A DNA stretch of 64,000 nt from Craspedostauros australis (lineage: Eukaryota > Bacillariophyta > Bacillariophyceae > Mastogloiales > Achnanthaceae): NCBI GenBank assembly GCA_026770025.1, contig JAMXDE010000008.1, forward strand, positions 1,922,001-1,986,000. The letters run 5' to 3'. A program made the translations under genes and the position numbers. The notes under the pieces are model-generated. The model was not told the origin of the DNA. It did no database searches and worked only from the letters and a program-made list of their open reading frames with translations. Shown in pieces: positions 33,870 through 44,175 of this stretch. Position 1 is the stretch's first letter. Each line of letters begins with the position of its first letter.

Positions 33870-35471
33870 ATGGCACAAAGATCATCGTCGCCGTCGTCGT
33901 TCCCGTTGTTGCGCATCCGCCACCTCGTCTTCATCGTGGCGCTATGGTGCGGCTGCTGTCTCCACAATCCTGTTGCGGCGCTTCCATTTCGAACGCGAGG
34001 CAAGCACAGCTCCGAGGATGACGAAGGTGGCAATGATGGTGGCAAAGCGAAGGATGCCCCCAGCAATGGATCGAAGATCCAGATCCAACCGGCCACCGCC
34101 AATGGCGACAAGAACGCCGCAGGTGGAGAGATCGACAACAGCATCATCCGGACCTTCTTTGAGACCCACAAGGACGAGGACGACGCATTGAGGACAACGA
34201 TCCGCGAGCGAGCACAGCAGCTCAACGAGTTCCTCGTCGCAACGCGCAGGTCCTTGCACAAGCACCCGGAAGTCATGTACAATGAAGAGCACACCTCATT
34301 GTTCGTGCAGGAGGTGTTGACGCAGCAGGGCATCGCCCACACCACGGGCTGGGCCGTCAACACGGTCCCCGACATCATCCCTGGCAAGGGCGGGTACGGC
34401 GTCGTCGCCGACATCGGAACGGGCCAGCCGCCCTGCGTCTTGCTGCGTGCCGACATGGACGCGCTGCCCATCTTGGAAAAGACGCAGCACATCGACTCCT
34501 TCAAGTCCGCCAACAAGGGCGAGATGCACGCCTGCGGACACGACGGACACACCACGATGCTGCTGGGCGCGGCCGTGTTGCTGAAGGAGATGGAATCCAC
34601 CATCAACGGAACGATCCGCATCATGTTCCAACCCGCCGAAGAAGGCGGGGCCGGTGCCAAGCGCATGCGCGAGGAGGGCGTGCTCGAGACGCCGCCGCGT
34701 CCGCAGCTGGGATTCGGTTTGCACGTGTGGCCGACGATTCCATCGGGCGTCATCGCATCGCGGCCGGGACCGATCCTCGCGGCGTGCGAACGATTCGAGA
34801 TCGTAGTGACGGGTGTGGGCGGCCACGCCGCCATGCCCCATTTGACCGTCGATCCGGTCGTCGCGGCGTCGTCCATGGTCATGAACCTGCAGACGTTGGT
34901 GTCGAGAACGCTGAGTCCGTTGGAGAGCGGGGTGTGCTCCATCACGGCCTTCCAGGCCGGATCGGCCTTCAACGTCATCCCGGCCACCGCCTTGCTGCGC
35001 GGCACCATCCGCGCTCTCAGCACCGAGACCTTGCTGTCCCTGCGCGACAAGGTGCATCACGTCGTGCACACCCAGGCCGCGGTGCATGGTTGCAACGTCA
35101 CCATCACGTACTCGCCCGATTTCTACCCGCCCACCATCAACGACCCGCAACTGTTCGACGACTTCTCCAAATCCGTCGGCGCCTTGGTGGCCGAAGATGG
35201 TCAGCTCACGGATATCGAACCCACGATGGGCGCGGAGGATTTCTCATTCGTCGCCGAGTCCATCCCGTCGACCTTCTTCCTGCTGGGCCAAGGCAGCGGC
35301 ATGGATCCGCCGACCAACTACGGCCTCCACCATCCCAACTTCGCGTTGGACGAGTCTGTCATGCATCGAGGTGTCGAGCTTCACGTCAATCTGGCGTTGC
35401 GTGGCCTCGTGAAGCTGGCAATGGATTTGGAATCGTCATCCGCGGACGAATCCACCGCGTCGGAGCTCTAA
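33870..35471 (+). CDS. M20D metallo-amidohydrolase (ILR1 / hippurate hydrolase type), secreted
   Basis: Single-exon gene of 533 residues from the ATG at 33870 (ACCATGG context). Family knowledge: M20D enzymes cleave amide bonds of N-acyl amino acids, such as auxin conjugates, N-acetyl amino acids or hippurate, using two metal ions. Expected ligands are all present: Cys222 and His224 in ACGHDGH, Glu257-Glu258 in FQPAEEGG, His285 in GLHVWP, and His487-His488 in GLHHPNF. The lid/dimerisation domain lies between about 300 and 420. An uncleaved hydrophobic stretch (LVFIVALWCGCC, ~21-32) after a short basic N terminus predicts a signal peptide ending near VAA|LPF. A ~60-residue acidic low-complexity linker follows. 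This points to the secretory route rather than the cytosol. The C terminus (ASEL) is not a KDEL-type retention signal. The substrate cannot be told from sequence. Confidence 0.93.
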   Translation: MAQRSSSPSSFPLLRIRHLVFIVALWCGCCLHNPVAALPFRTRGKHSSEDDEGGNDGGKAKDAPSNGSKIQIQPATANGDKNAAGGEIDNSIIRTFFETHKDEDDALRTTIRERAQQLNEFLVATRRSLHKHPEVMYNEEHTSLFVQEVLTQQGIAHTTGWAVNTVPDIIPGKGGYGVVADIGTGQPPCVLLRADMDALPILEKTQHIDSFKSANKGEMHACGHDGHTTMLLGAAVLLKEMESTINGTIRIMFQPAEEGGAGAKRMREEGVLETPPRPQLGFGLHVWPTIPSGVIASRPGPILAACERFEIVVTGVGGHAAMPHLTVDPVVAASSMVMNLQTLVSRTLSPLESGVCSITAFQAGSAFNVIPATALLRGTIRALSTETLLSLRDKVHHVVHTQAAVHGCNVTITYSPDFYPPTINDPQLFDDFSKSVGALVAEDGQLTDIEPTMGAEDFSFVAESIPSTFFLLGQGSGMDPPTNYGLHHPNFALDESVMHRGVELHVNLALRGLVKLAMDLESSSADESTASEL

Positions 35472-35837
35472 CAACACGTTTGGCAGCGTCAGTCTCTCCG
35501 CCTCCGAGTATGTGGAGGAACTTGTGGGTGGTTGTGTGTGCAATGAGTGGCTCTGGTGCATAGCGCTTCTCCGTACCTGCCACTCGCATGCTCACACACG
35601 CATGCTCACACACGCATGCACAGGTAGAAGAGAGCAAAGGGGAAAATGCAAGAGACTCAATCATGCCAACAATACTATTCTACTCTGCAGCTCTCCGACC
35701 GCACTGCACCTTGCGATGGCAGACAAACAGAACGTGCACGTGCACAGCATACGATAGAGTGCAACAGTCAGTGCAGTGGAGCATGTAGTACTAGAAATAC
35801 AGTATGATGCGAAATCTCTTCCGCGTTCCCAAATCCC
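35472..35837. other. Convergent spacer
   Basis: Spacer between the 3' ends of the amidohydrolase (+) and SPT16 (-) genes, with CACACGCATGCTCACA-type repeats around 35585-35625. No gene is seen. Confidence 0.5.
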
Positions 35838-38800
35838 TTAACGACGTGATCGCTTGTTGCTGTTGCCACCTCGGTTTGCGCTGCCGCGCCGGTTGGAGCT
35901 GCCACCTCGGTTGGAGCTGTCTCGCCGGTTCGAGCTACCGCGTCGTCTGGGAGCAGGATCTTCGTCGATGTCGTCTCTCCTGCGCTTGCGCTTGTCCTCC
36001 ATTGCGGCCTCCTTCTCCATCTCGTCCCAGTCCATGCCCTGCTCCTCCAGCTCTTCGTCGGCGTCGAAGTCTGATTCATCCTCCTCCGAATCGAAGGCTT
36101 CCTCTTCATCGGACTCGTCCTCGCCGTCATCTTCATCTTCGCTCTGCTCGCCGAATTCGGAGTCGTCTTCATCATCGTCGTCATCGCCATCCTCGTCTCG
36201 TCCGTACATGCGAAGAAACTCCCACCCGGCATCCTTCTCGGTCACCTCGTCTTCCTCTGTCGTCATGTAGAAGCGATCATCGTCCTTGACTGTGCCCATG
36301 ATCGACTTCCAGTTCAAGTTCATCGGACCTTCGGTGTACGTGATGTCCATGCCCGTCAGCCAATCCTGAATGCCGTCCTTGTCGGCGTTGGGGATCATGT
36401 CGATTCTCCATGGTTGCTTGGCGAAGTCCTTGTTGATGATGATCATATCGAAGGCCTTACTCATGTACGTCACACGCTCGAAGTGCACGTGATCCACGCC
36501 CTCCAAATCCACGACGAAGAATGGCGTTTCTGTGAGATTGACGAGACAGTTGAGGGAAGGCAGGATGGTCACCATCTCCTTGTGCGGATTTCCGGTGAAG
36601 CCGAGCTCACGGTACGGAATGTCAAACTCGAGGTTGTAATTGTTCTTCCTCGCCACAGCCTCCACCTTCTTGCGGAAGTCGCTGAACGCCTGGTTCAGTC
36701 GCTTGCGCAGCTGCCTTTCGCGTTGCTCGTCGTCCATCTCGTCGGGATCGTACATGCTCCTTCGGCCGTTGTCAACGGCCTGCGATGCGTCGACGACTTC
36801 GGTGAAGAACTGGATGTCGCGCTGCTTCTTCTTGCCCACCATGATGGGGTTCTTCAAGTGAAAGTGCAGCAGCACCATGATCTCGTTGATGCACGGTTGA
36901 AAGATGGCGTACTTGATGTTGCCGTACATGATGTCCACAACTTCTCGGGAGGTGGAGATGAAGCGCATTCCGTTGGTGTGCGACTCGAGGTTGCCCTGCG
37001 TCTTGCGACCCGCGAACACTGGTCTCATGGTGAGATCGGACAAACGCGGGACACGCTCGTTCTTCGTCCTCACGAGCTTCTCCTGGACGACCAGGTTGGC
37101 CTCCTCCATTTCTCGCAGTTCCTTTGTTCGGGCGCGCTTCCGCAATTCGGAGATCTGTCGGAAGGCCTGGACCAGGTTGTGACCATCTAGACTGCGGAAC
37201 GTCATCTCGCGGATGAAAGATGCGTACGGTGCGTACTTTTGAACCAATTTGGCCATGTTGGCTGGCGCGTCCTTACCGACCGCCATGCCAGCGGTGTAGA
37301 AATTGATGCGCAGCAACGTGGCGTTGTCGGGATCGGGCAAGACGACGTTCTTGATGGTGCTGATGTGGAACGGCACCGGGTTGCCGCATATTGGCAGGAT
37401 GACGCACTGGCTTGCCATGTCCACCTTGACTTGGTTGGGCTGCACGTTGGGCGGATACTCCCTGGTGCTCTTATAAGTCGTGAGCTCCTCTGCCTGTTCC
37501 TCTGACTGTCCCTTGCCCCTCTTCTTCAGGTTCTCTCTGGCGATCTCACGAAGGCGCTCCTCGTTTCGTCTTCGCAGCAGCTTGATTTGCTGTCTTTCAC
37601 GTTCGGCCACGCCCTCCGCGGCAGCCTCATTGGCTGTGCTGTCCCTTGCGAGTCTCGCCGACTGCCTCACGCCTGTTGAAGCCGGTTCCCTGGAGAGCTT
37701 GCGTGCGAGCTGAGCGTCCTCATCGTCGTCGTCATCGCCATCTGCATCCTCGTCATCATCCTCGTCGTCGTCGTTGATGTTGTACGCGATGTCTGTCAAC
37801 CCTTTGCCCATCTTGGTGAGTAATTCCGGCGATTTGTCCGAAATGCTCACCATGTCACAAATCAGCATACCGTACTTGGAGATCTTCTTCACCTGCACAT
37901 ATGTAGCGTGAATACGGATACGTATACGGAAGGAGACGGAGAATTGGATGAGCAGCAAATGGAGGAAGCAGCGTACAAACATGGAATGTGAGGATGGGAT
38001 GGTTGGTGGGAACAAGACCGGTATGTATTAGTTACACACAATACAACACCTAGCGAGCATCATCAGTATTCCGCTGCGTTCTTCGTCGCGGTACCCAACA
38101 TCCCACCATCAAGTAAAAACATGGAGCAGCCTACACGGACACACGCATACAGACAGATATCCAAACTTACGGCACTCTTCTCCGGAGTCTTGCTCCTGTC
38201 ACCGGACGACAACTCCAGATTGGCAAAGCCAACGGAAAGGCAAAAGACCATGCCCTTCTTGAAGGTCACGCCGTTCTTGGCACTCAGCGTCAAGGTTGAG
38301 TCCCGAAAGTCCAGACCCTGCGCGAAACCGAGCGTTTTTGGCAACTTCGGCACCAAGTCTTCGTTGCCGCTGTTGCGCAGGTACTTGACTGCCGCCTTGT
38401 AGACGACCTTCAGTGGGCGTCCGGGCTGCATGACGGCCAAGCACGCCTCCTGCATCTCCACGAGCGCCTCGTACATGGCCGAGACCTTCTGCGGCGGATC
38501 GACGAGGAAGGTGCGGCCGATGTTGGTGCAGTAGTTCTTGTAGCGCGCGCCGAGCGAGACGGTGATGACATCGTGCTTGAGATTTTCCTGCGACGATTGC
38601 GCCGAGACGCGCAGGTCGTAGACACCTCCGGATTGGACGATGGGGAAGTAGCAGCTTTGAACGTCGTCGGTCGGGACATTGAGCTTGATTTTGGAGGGAT
38701 CTTCGAGGATCGCCTCGATCTCCGTGGCGAGCTTCTCGTGCGTGATGGTGGCCTCCTCCTCGATGATCTCCTCCAACCGTTTGACGCAGCCGTGCTTCAT

Positions 38801-39674
38801 GACCTTGTTGCTGAGGACGGATGACTTCTTCATGAGGTCCCATTCCGACGACTCCTTGGGCGCCATGACGACCGCGAGACCAGGTGCGATGTCCACGACT
38901 TCGAGCGACTTGGACTCGGCGCCTTCATCCAGCTTGGCCTCCCACGGTCCCAGAATGCCCCCGATGGTCTTGTTCGCGGCCCTCTCCTTGGCGATGACGC
39001 CCACCTTCGCTGGCTCGTCGCCTTCTCCCACGCCGGCTTGCGTCAGGAGCGTCTGGTAGTTCTCCGCGTTGCCGTCCTCCTTGTTGCGCAGCAGCAGATG
39101 CACCTCGAAGTCCCCGTGGCTGCCCTCGGCGGGTCGCAGGAACTCGATCTTCTTCTTGGTCGCCAGGAACCAAACGTGGCCGTCCTCCTTGAGCAGCATG
39201 ACGGTGTCCGGCAGCTCGTAGCCAAAGACCCACTGCTGAAACACGACGCTGCGCAAGTACGGTTCGTCATCATTCAACGCGCCTCTGTGGATGAGCAGGC
39301 TCTTGGCGCCACTCCAGAATGCTCTGTTGTGTTTATTGTTGTTGTGGTTGTGCAGGCGTGGATACGAGTTATGGTGGACGCGCGAAGAGCGCAGAATGAT
39401 TGATTGAGTTGCAATAGAAAGTTGGCGATGGTCGGAGTCATGTGGTCACCATTGAATCCATTGAATGCCCTGTCGGCGGTATTTTCGTGCACTTTTGGCA
39501 GCAACACAACACAACACATCACATTGTCGCACATTGTCGCACATTGGGGCACATTGCCGCATGTAAAGCAGAGAAGAGTAGAGTCAAGTGGAACACTCAC
39601 TTGTTGCTCTTGAAGCTGGAGTGCAGCTTCGCCAAGCGTCCGAAGAAGCGGTCCACATCAATGGAGATCGACAT
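35838..39674 (-). CDS. SPT16: FACT complex subunit SPT16
   Basis: Three exons on the minus strand: 39674-39601, 39323-38171 and 37892-35838. GT-AG introns of 277 and 278 nt separate them, and the product is 1093 residues. SPT16 with POB3/SSRP1 forms FACT, a histone chaperone that loosens and rebuilds nucleosomes during transcription and replication. The first 24 codons (MSISIDVDRFFGRLAKL) and the join KAFWSGAKSL fit the family N terminus. Residues ~1-430 are the catalytically dead aminopeptidase-like domain (WVFGYELPDTVML). The middle domain includes CVILPICGNPVPFHISTIKN and the dimerisation region, then HLKNPIMVGKKK and VTYMSKAFDMIIINKDFAK. Residues ~965-1060 form the expected acidic tail for H2A-H2B binding. 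An Arg/Gly/Ser/Asn-rich basic end (RRGSSNRRDSSNRGGSSNRR) follows and is longer than in yeast or animals. The gene is divergent from RPN7. Confidence 0.97.
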
Positions 39675-40462
39675 TGTGCTTCCTTGTCCAAGTGTATGTG
39701 TTTCTGTTGCCGTTCAGTCGGTGACCAAGAAACCGATGCACCAACACTCCAAAGATTTGGCTCAATCGGAGAGCTGCAACGTTTGGAAGATGAGAGACAG
39801 CGGGGCCTGCGGAAGAGAGAAAGCAAAGAGACGATGCGATGAGCTGAACTTCCGTTGGTGTTGCTCGTTTGGTGCTTGTTGTCCGGTGCGTGCGATGGAC
39901 TTGTGTGCGGATGAGCTCTGTGGTGGGCTCTGTATTAGCGTGATTCAGTGCCTGACAACGCCCTGATCCTTTGCTTTGGTTTGCGTTTGCGTTTGATCTC
40001 TTCTCTTGTGTGTTGTGTGCTTGTGTTTGTGTCGCCCGTTTTTGGCCAAGACCATCGTCTTTGGTGGATGTGCGAGATTTGGCGCGCGTGATCTATTCTC
40101 GACTTGATCGACTAGAGTCAATCAGTGTCGAGAATGACCAACCCGATCGCAGACACACACAAGATCGAAATCAAAATCTTCCGACGGCGTCCTTTGGCTT
40201 CGTTCTCGTTCTGCCGTTGCTCCACACACAACAACGAGGCAGAGTAGCCGTCGAAAGAAACCTGGACAGAGCAGAAGCAAAGGCAGAAGTCGGCAACCGC
40301 AGAAGTCACCGTGAAGGCACCCACACCTTTGCCCCTTGGCATCATCATCATCATCAACGACAACCAAAGAGTTCATCCGATTGAGACCACACCCATCCGC
40401 AATACAGACGACAGCAGACGGAAACAGATACTCTAGCAGAAGAAAGGAAACGCAACGACACA
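39675..40462. other. Divergent promoter region SPT16/RPN7
   Basis: A 788-base spacer between the two divergent starts. It presumably holds both promoters and the two leaders. No motif was assigned with confidence and no further ORF is supported. Confidence 0.45.
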
Positions 40463-42207
40463 ATGGCGAACGCAGACGACAAGACCGAACCCCCGAAGAC
40501 GGAGGACAGCGGCGCCACCGCCAAGAAGGCGCCTGCCAAGAAGGGCGGAGGACAGCCATCTGCGTCGCAGGAGGGCGCTTCGCCTTACCCCGACATGGAC
40601 CTGCACCGCAAGATCCACCAGCTCACCGTCAAGGCCCAGATCGTCGATGTCGCGGACCTGCAAAAGACCGTGGCCGAGACCATCGCGAAGGAGCTGGAGA
40701 ATCCATCGCTGTTCCAACTCCACAAGGGCTTGCTGGGTGCTGCCGCGGATTTGCTGTCGGCGGAGCAGCTCACGCAGATGGAGCAGGACCATGAGAAGCA
40801 TCTCAAGACCCTCTACGACAAGGTCGAAGAAGCCAAGGAGAATGCGGGAGATATGGAAGTCATGGATGCGCGCGTCGAGATTGCTCGCTTTGCTGCCAAG
40901 TCCTTGCCGAAGGAAAAGGCGTTGGAGGCCTACAAGGACCTGCTGGAGCTGCCCAAGATCTCCAGCGGCAAGAAGATCGACGCTCTCATGGAATCATCGC
41001 GAGTTGCGGCGTTCTACGGGGACACGATCAAGAGCGACAACTTCATCGAGCAGGTGTGTATTGTGATTGCGACTGCTACTGATATTGCGATTGATATTGT
41101 TGATGATGCTGCCACATCAATGTTCGTGTCCACTCGCGTCCTCGACTGGTGCAGCGTTGCGAGGGAATGGAGTCCGCTGCGTTGCAATTGCAGATACCAA
41201 TGCGCTCATATGGTTCATACACATCTCACCTCATTTCTTCATCTTCCCGTTCTTGCTCACCTCCTTACACTACTTCCTCACTTTCTCCCACCGCGCCCAC
41301 ATCCATGCAGGCGCAAAAGCTGGCAACCGAAGGCGGGGGCGGTGACTGGGACAGACGGAATCGCCTCAAGGTCTACAGAGCGCTGTCCAAGCTGCTGGCG
41401 CGTGACATCAAGGGAGCCTCGTCCTTGCTCATTGATTGCATCGCCACATTCTCCTGCAACGAGATGTGCTCCTACGAAGAATTCATCGTCTACGCCATGC
41501 TCTCCAACCTCCTTCACTTGCCACGTCCGCAACTCAAAGAGAAGATTCTGGACGGGCCGGAGATTCTTTCGGTTGCCACAGAGATCCCCATCATTGTAAG
41601 TGCCTTTGCTTGTTTGGGTTGTTGCTTGTTGTTTGCTGCTTGTGTACGTCATGTACTATCGAGAACCGATCTTTGCTTTCACTCTTCGCATTGGCACATT
41701 GACAACTACAATGACTCGCCAACACACGCACACATAATCCACACATCGCGACTCCATTCTCTCACACCTTACATACCTTCCTCTAATTTTGTTTGAACAC
41801 GACAGATCAAATTGGTGAAAACCATCTACGAGTGCGACTACAAGGGATATTTGCACGCCATGGTAGAAGTCGAACCGCTGCTCCACGCGGATCCGTACCT
41901 CCAGTTCCATGCACCGTACTGGATGCGGGAATTGCACATCCTCGCCTACAAGCAGTTCCTCGATTCGTATCAGAGCGTCACGCTGCAGGCGATGGCGGAT
42001 GCATTCGGCGTGTCGCCGGATTTCATCGACCATCATGCGAGCCAGTTCATCGCGGCAGGTCGTCTGACCGCGAAGATCGACAAGTTCGGCGGCACCGTCC
42101 TCACGAACAGACCCGATCTCAAGAACGCGCAATACAGAGACATGATACAGAAGGGTGATATGTTGCTCAACAGAATCCAAAAGCTGGCGCGTGTGGTCGA
42201 TCTGTAG
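40463..42207 (+). CDS. RPN7: 26S proteasome regulatory lid subunit RPN7/PSMD6
   Basis: Three exons, 40463-41053, 41311-41595 and 41806-42207, with phase-0 introns of 257 and 210 nt, encode 425 residues (family ~390-430). RPN7 is a PCI-domain scaffold of the 19S lid that docks to the ATPase ring and helps position the deubiquitinase. Evidence includes an Ala/Lys-rich N terminus (1-~35) and the helical-repeat region. The signature GGGGDWDRRNRLKVYRAL is seen at the start of exon 2. The C-terminal PCI winged helix has MADAFGVSPDFIDHHASQFI, AAGRLTAKIDKFGG and the end LLNRIQKLARVVDL. The order and these phrases distinguish it from CSN1 and eIF3 subunits. The ATG context is ACAATGG. Confidence 0.96.
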
Positions 42208-42873
42208 ATTGGCTGGTATGGCATGTTGTGGTGAAACACCCTGCGCCGTTGGATGTCGAGCACACATCCTAAAGTACTGTAAACACGACTATCCCAGAAT
42301 CATAAAATAGTATTCAACACAACATGACACAAGCGAGACAATGTATAGGAAAAGAGAATGAATGGTTGCTGCGCTGGACGACGTCTAATTGTAGCAATTC
42401 AAAAGTAGAAGTACGTGCGCTGTAGTCTCGTTCGATTCATGCTGAGATTATGTGTCGTCTTGCGTTCTTTCATGCATGTCTTGTGTGACATCGTCCTCTC
42501 AGCAAAATGGTTACAGATTGATCGATGGATGCAATGATGTATGCATCGAATGTCTGCTCCACCAATTGCCCTGATAACCCCCACCCATGCGCAACATTGA
42601 AGCAGAGTGTTTATGGTACCATCCTCCGAAAGATTGCATGTCTGAACGTATTTGTTCATTCAATCATTCGTCTTCTTTCGTTTTATCGATCGTCAACATC
42701 AATCGACGATTCCACCAACATCCAAAGAAGCATCAATACGTGCGAGCATGCACACGTACCATGCCACCATAGTGCATATAGTATTACATATACAGTCATC
42801 ATAGACCCCCACCGCTGCATGCGTATCATCTGCGTGCGTCTCTTGTCTCGCGTTGCATCACATCACGCCACGC
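42208..42873. other. Convergent spacer
   Basis: Spacer between the 3' ends of RPN7 (+) and the membrane microprotein gene (-). No coding potential is recognised. Confidence 0.5.
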
Positions 42874-43405
42874 TCAATCTTCCTTTCGTCGATTCTTTGC
42901 CAACCTTGCCGACCGTCGACCCACCGGTGTCATGACGCTTCCAACTTTCTTCTCGATCGGCGTCGATGGCATTCTGGGACTGCTCGGTTCTTGAATCGTC
43001 ACTTTCTTTCCATCTTGTGATATCGGGCGGGCCGATACTTTGGACAATGCCAGCACGGCCAAGAATCCCAGCAGGCCGATCTGCGATGGCATGTGATGGC
43101 ACAGCATGAATGATTGATTGAATGATTGATTGATTGAATGATTGATTGATTGAGTGATTGAGTGATTGAGTGAGTGAGTGAGTGTGGAAATGGAGGAGGC
43201 GTTCAAACCAGGCGAGACGAACAAGTTGAAGATAGCAGGATGAAACGATTTGAATCCTCGTTCTCGTTCTTGCACATCACCCCATCCCTGAGATGGAAAG
43301 CACCAACATCACCACCATGAACAACACTTTTGATAGGAACGAGATAGGATGACTTACAGCGACAACAGCAAGTAGCTGCATTTCCTGGGACACCGAATCC
43401 ATCAT
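42874..43405 (-). CDS. Small single-pass membrane protein, 84 residues
   Basis: Two exons on the minus strand, 43405-43358 and 43080-42874, with a 277-nt GTAAGT...CGCAG intron (phase 0). The product is 84 residues. A single hydrophobic helix runs from about residue 10 to 28 (LLAVVAIGLLGFLAVLAL) and spans the splice junction exactly, which supports the model. It is followed by a basic, Ser/Pro-rich tail ending GRRSARLAKNRRKED. The short polar N terminus with a positively charged C-terminal tail suggests a tail in the cytosol or matrix. No family is recognised. The intron contains an ATTG/GAGT microsatellite. The gene is supported by intron size, splice sites and composition rather than by homology. 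Confidence 0.65.
43108..43185. repeat. ATTG/AGTG tetranucleotide microsatellite in an intron
   Basis: A run of GATT/GAATGATT units grades into GAGT units over about 78 bases, inside the intron of the microprotein gene. Confidence 0.85.
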
Positions 43406-44175
43406 TTTTGGTGCTGCTGCTGTGTGTGTGTATGCGGCTGTGTTGAGGAGGGTAGAGTGGGGGAGAGAATTACTCGCAGAGTGATTTCCTGTCGACGATT
43501 GATGATGATAGTGATGACACCAGTACTTGTACTCGTATGGTAATTTGGTCCGAAGAGAGGTGTTGTGGTTGTTGTGTTGGAGGTTTGGTTGTCAGTGGTG
43601 AGCACATCTCCTGTTTGGCGACTGTCATGTCATCATCTTCCTCCACGTTCCTTCGTTTGTGTTTGATGTCGGTGTCGCTGTCGTCATTGTTCTTGTTGGT
43701 GTCGTTGCTCTTCGTCTTGATCGTTTGCGGTTTGCGCATTTGCATGTTTGATCGTTAACGGTAAAAACGACAAAAATCAATGTGACAGACACAAAGACAG
43801 TCCTTCGCACGTATCAGCGGACTGGATAGCCTTCCACCGGCAAGACGTATTGAATTCCATTTAATAACGTAGGTAGTCTGATGGGTCAGCACATCTGGTT
43901 TCGTATGACTTATCCGATTAATAGCAGCAAGAAACAAATCACGAAAATCGTGAAAATGGGTGGTTGTGGGAATCACCAACAACAACAACGACAACAACAA
44001 CACACAACAAAGAACAACAACAGTCTGAACGAAGCAAAAGGAAGAGATCATGAGGCAACCAACAGAGAAACAAAGAATGAAAGCAATCAGTCCACAAAGT
44101 CATCATCTGACACCTCTTCTGCAATCGCAACCTGACCACCCCATCACAAGACATTTCCAATCCAAGAGAGACAAT
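43406..44175. other. Divergent intergenic region
   Basis: Spacer between the microprotein gene (-) and the U2AF-like gene (+). An AACAACAACGACAAC-rich run near 43975-44020 probably belongs to the leader of the splicing-factor gene. No gene is seen. Confidence 0.4.

Noticed and set aside
35457-35471. C-terminal ER-retention signal on the amidohydrolase
   Set aside because: The end ASEL is not a KDEL/HDEL-type tetrapeptide.
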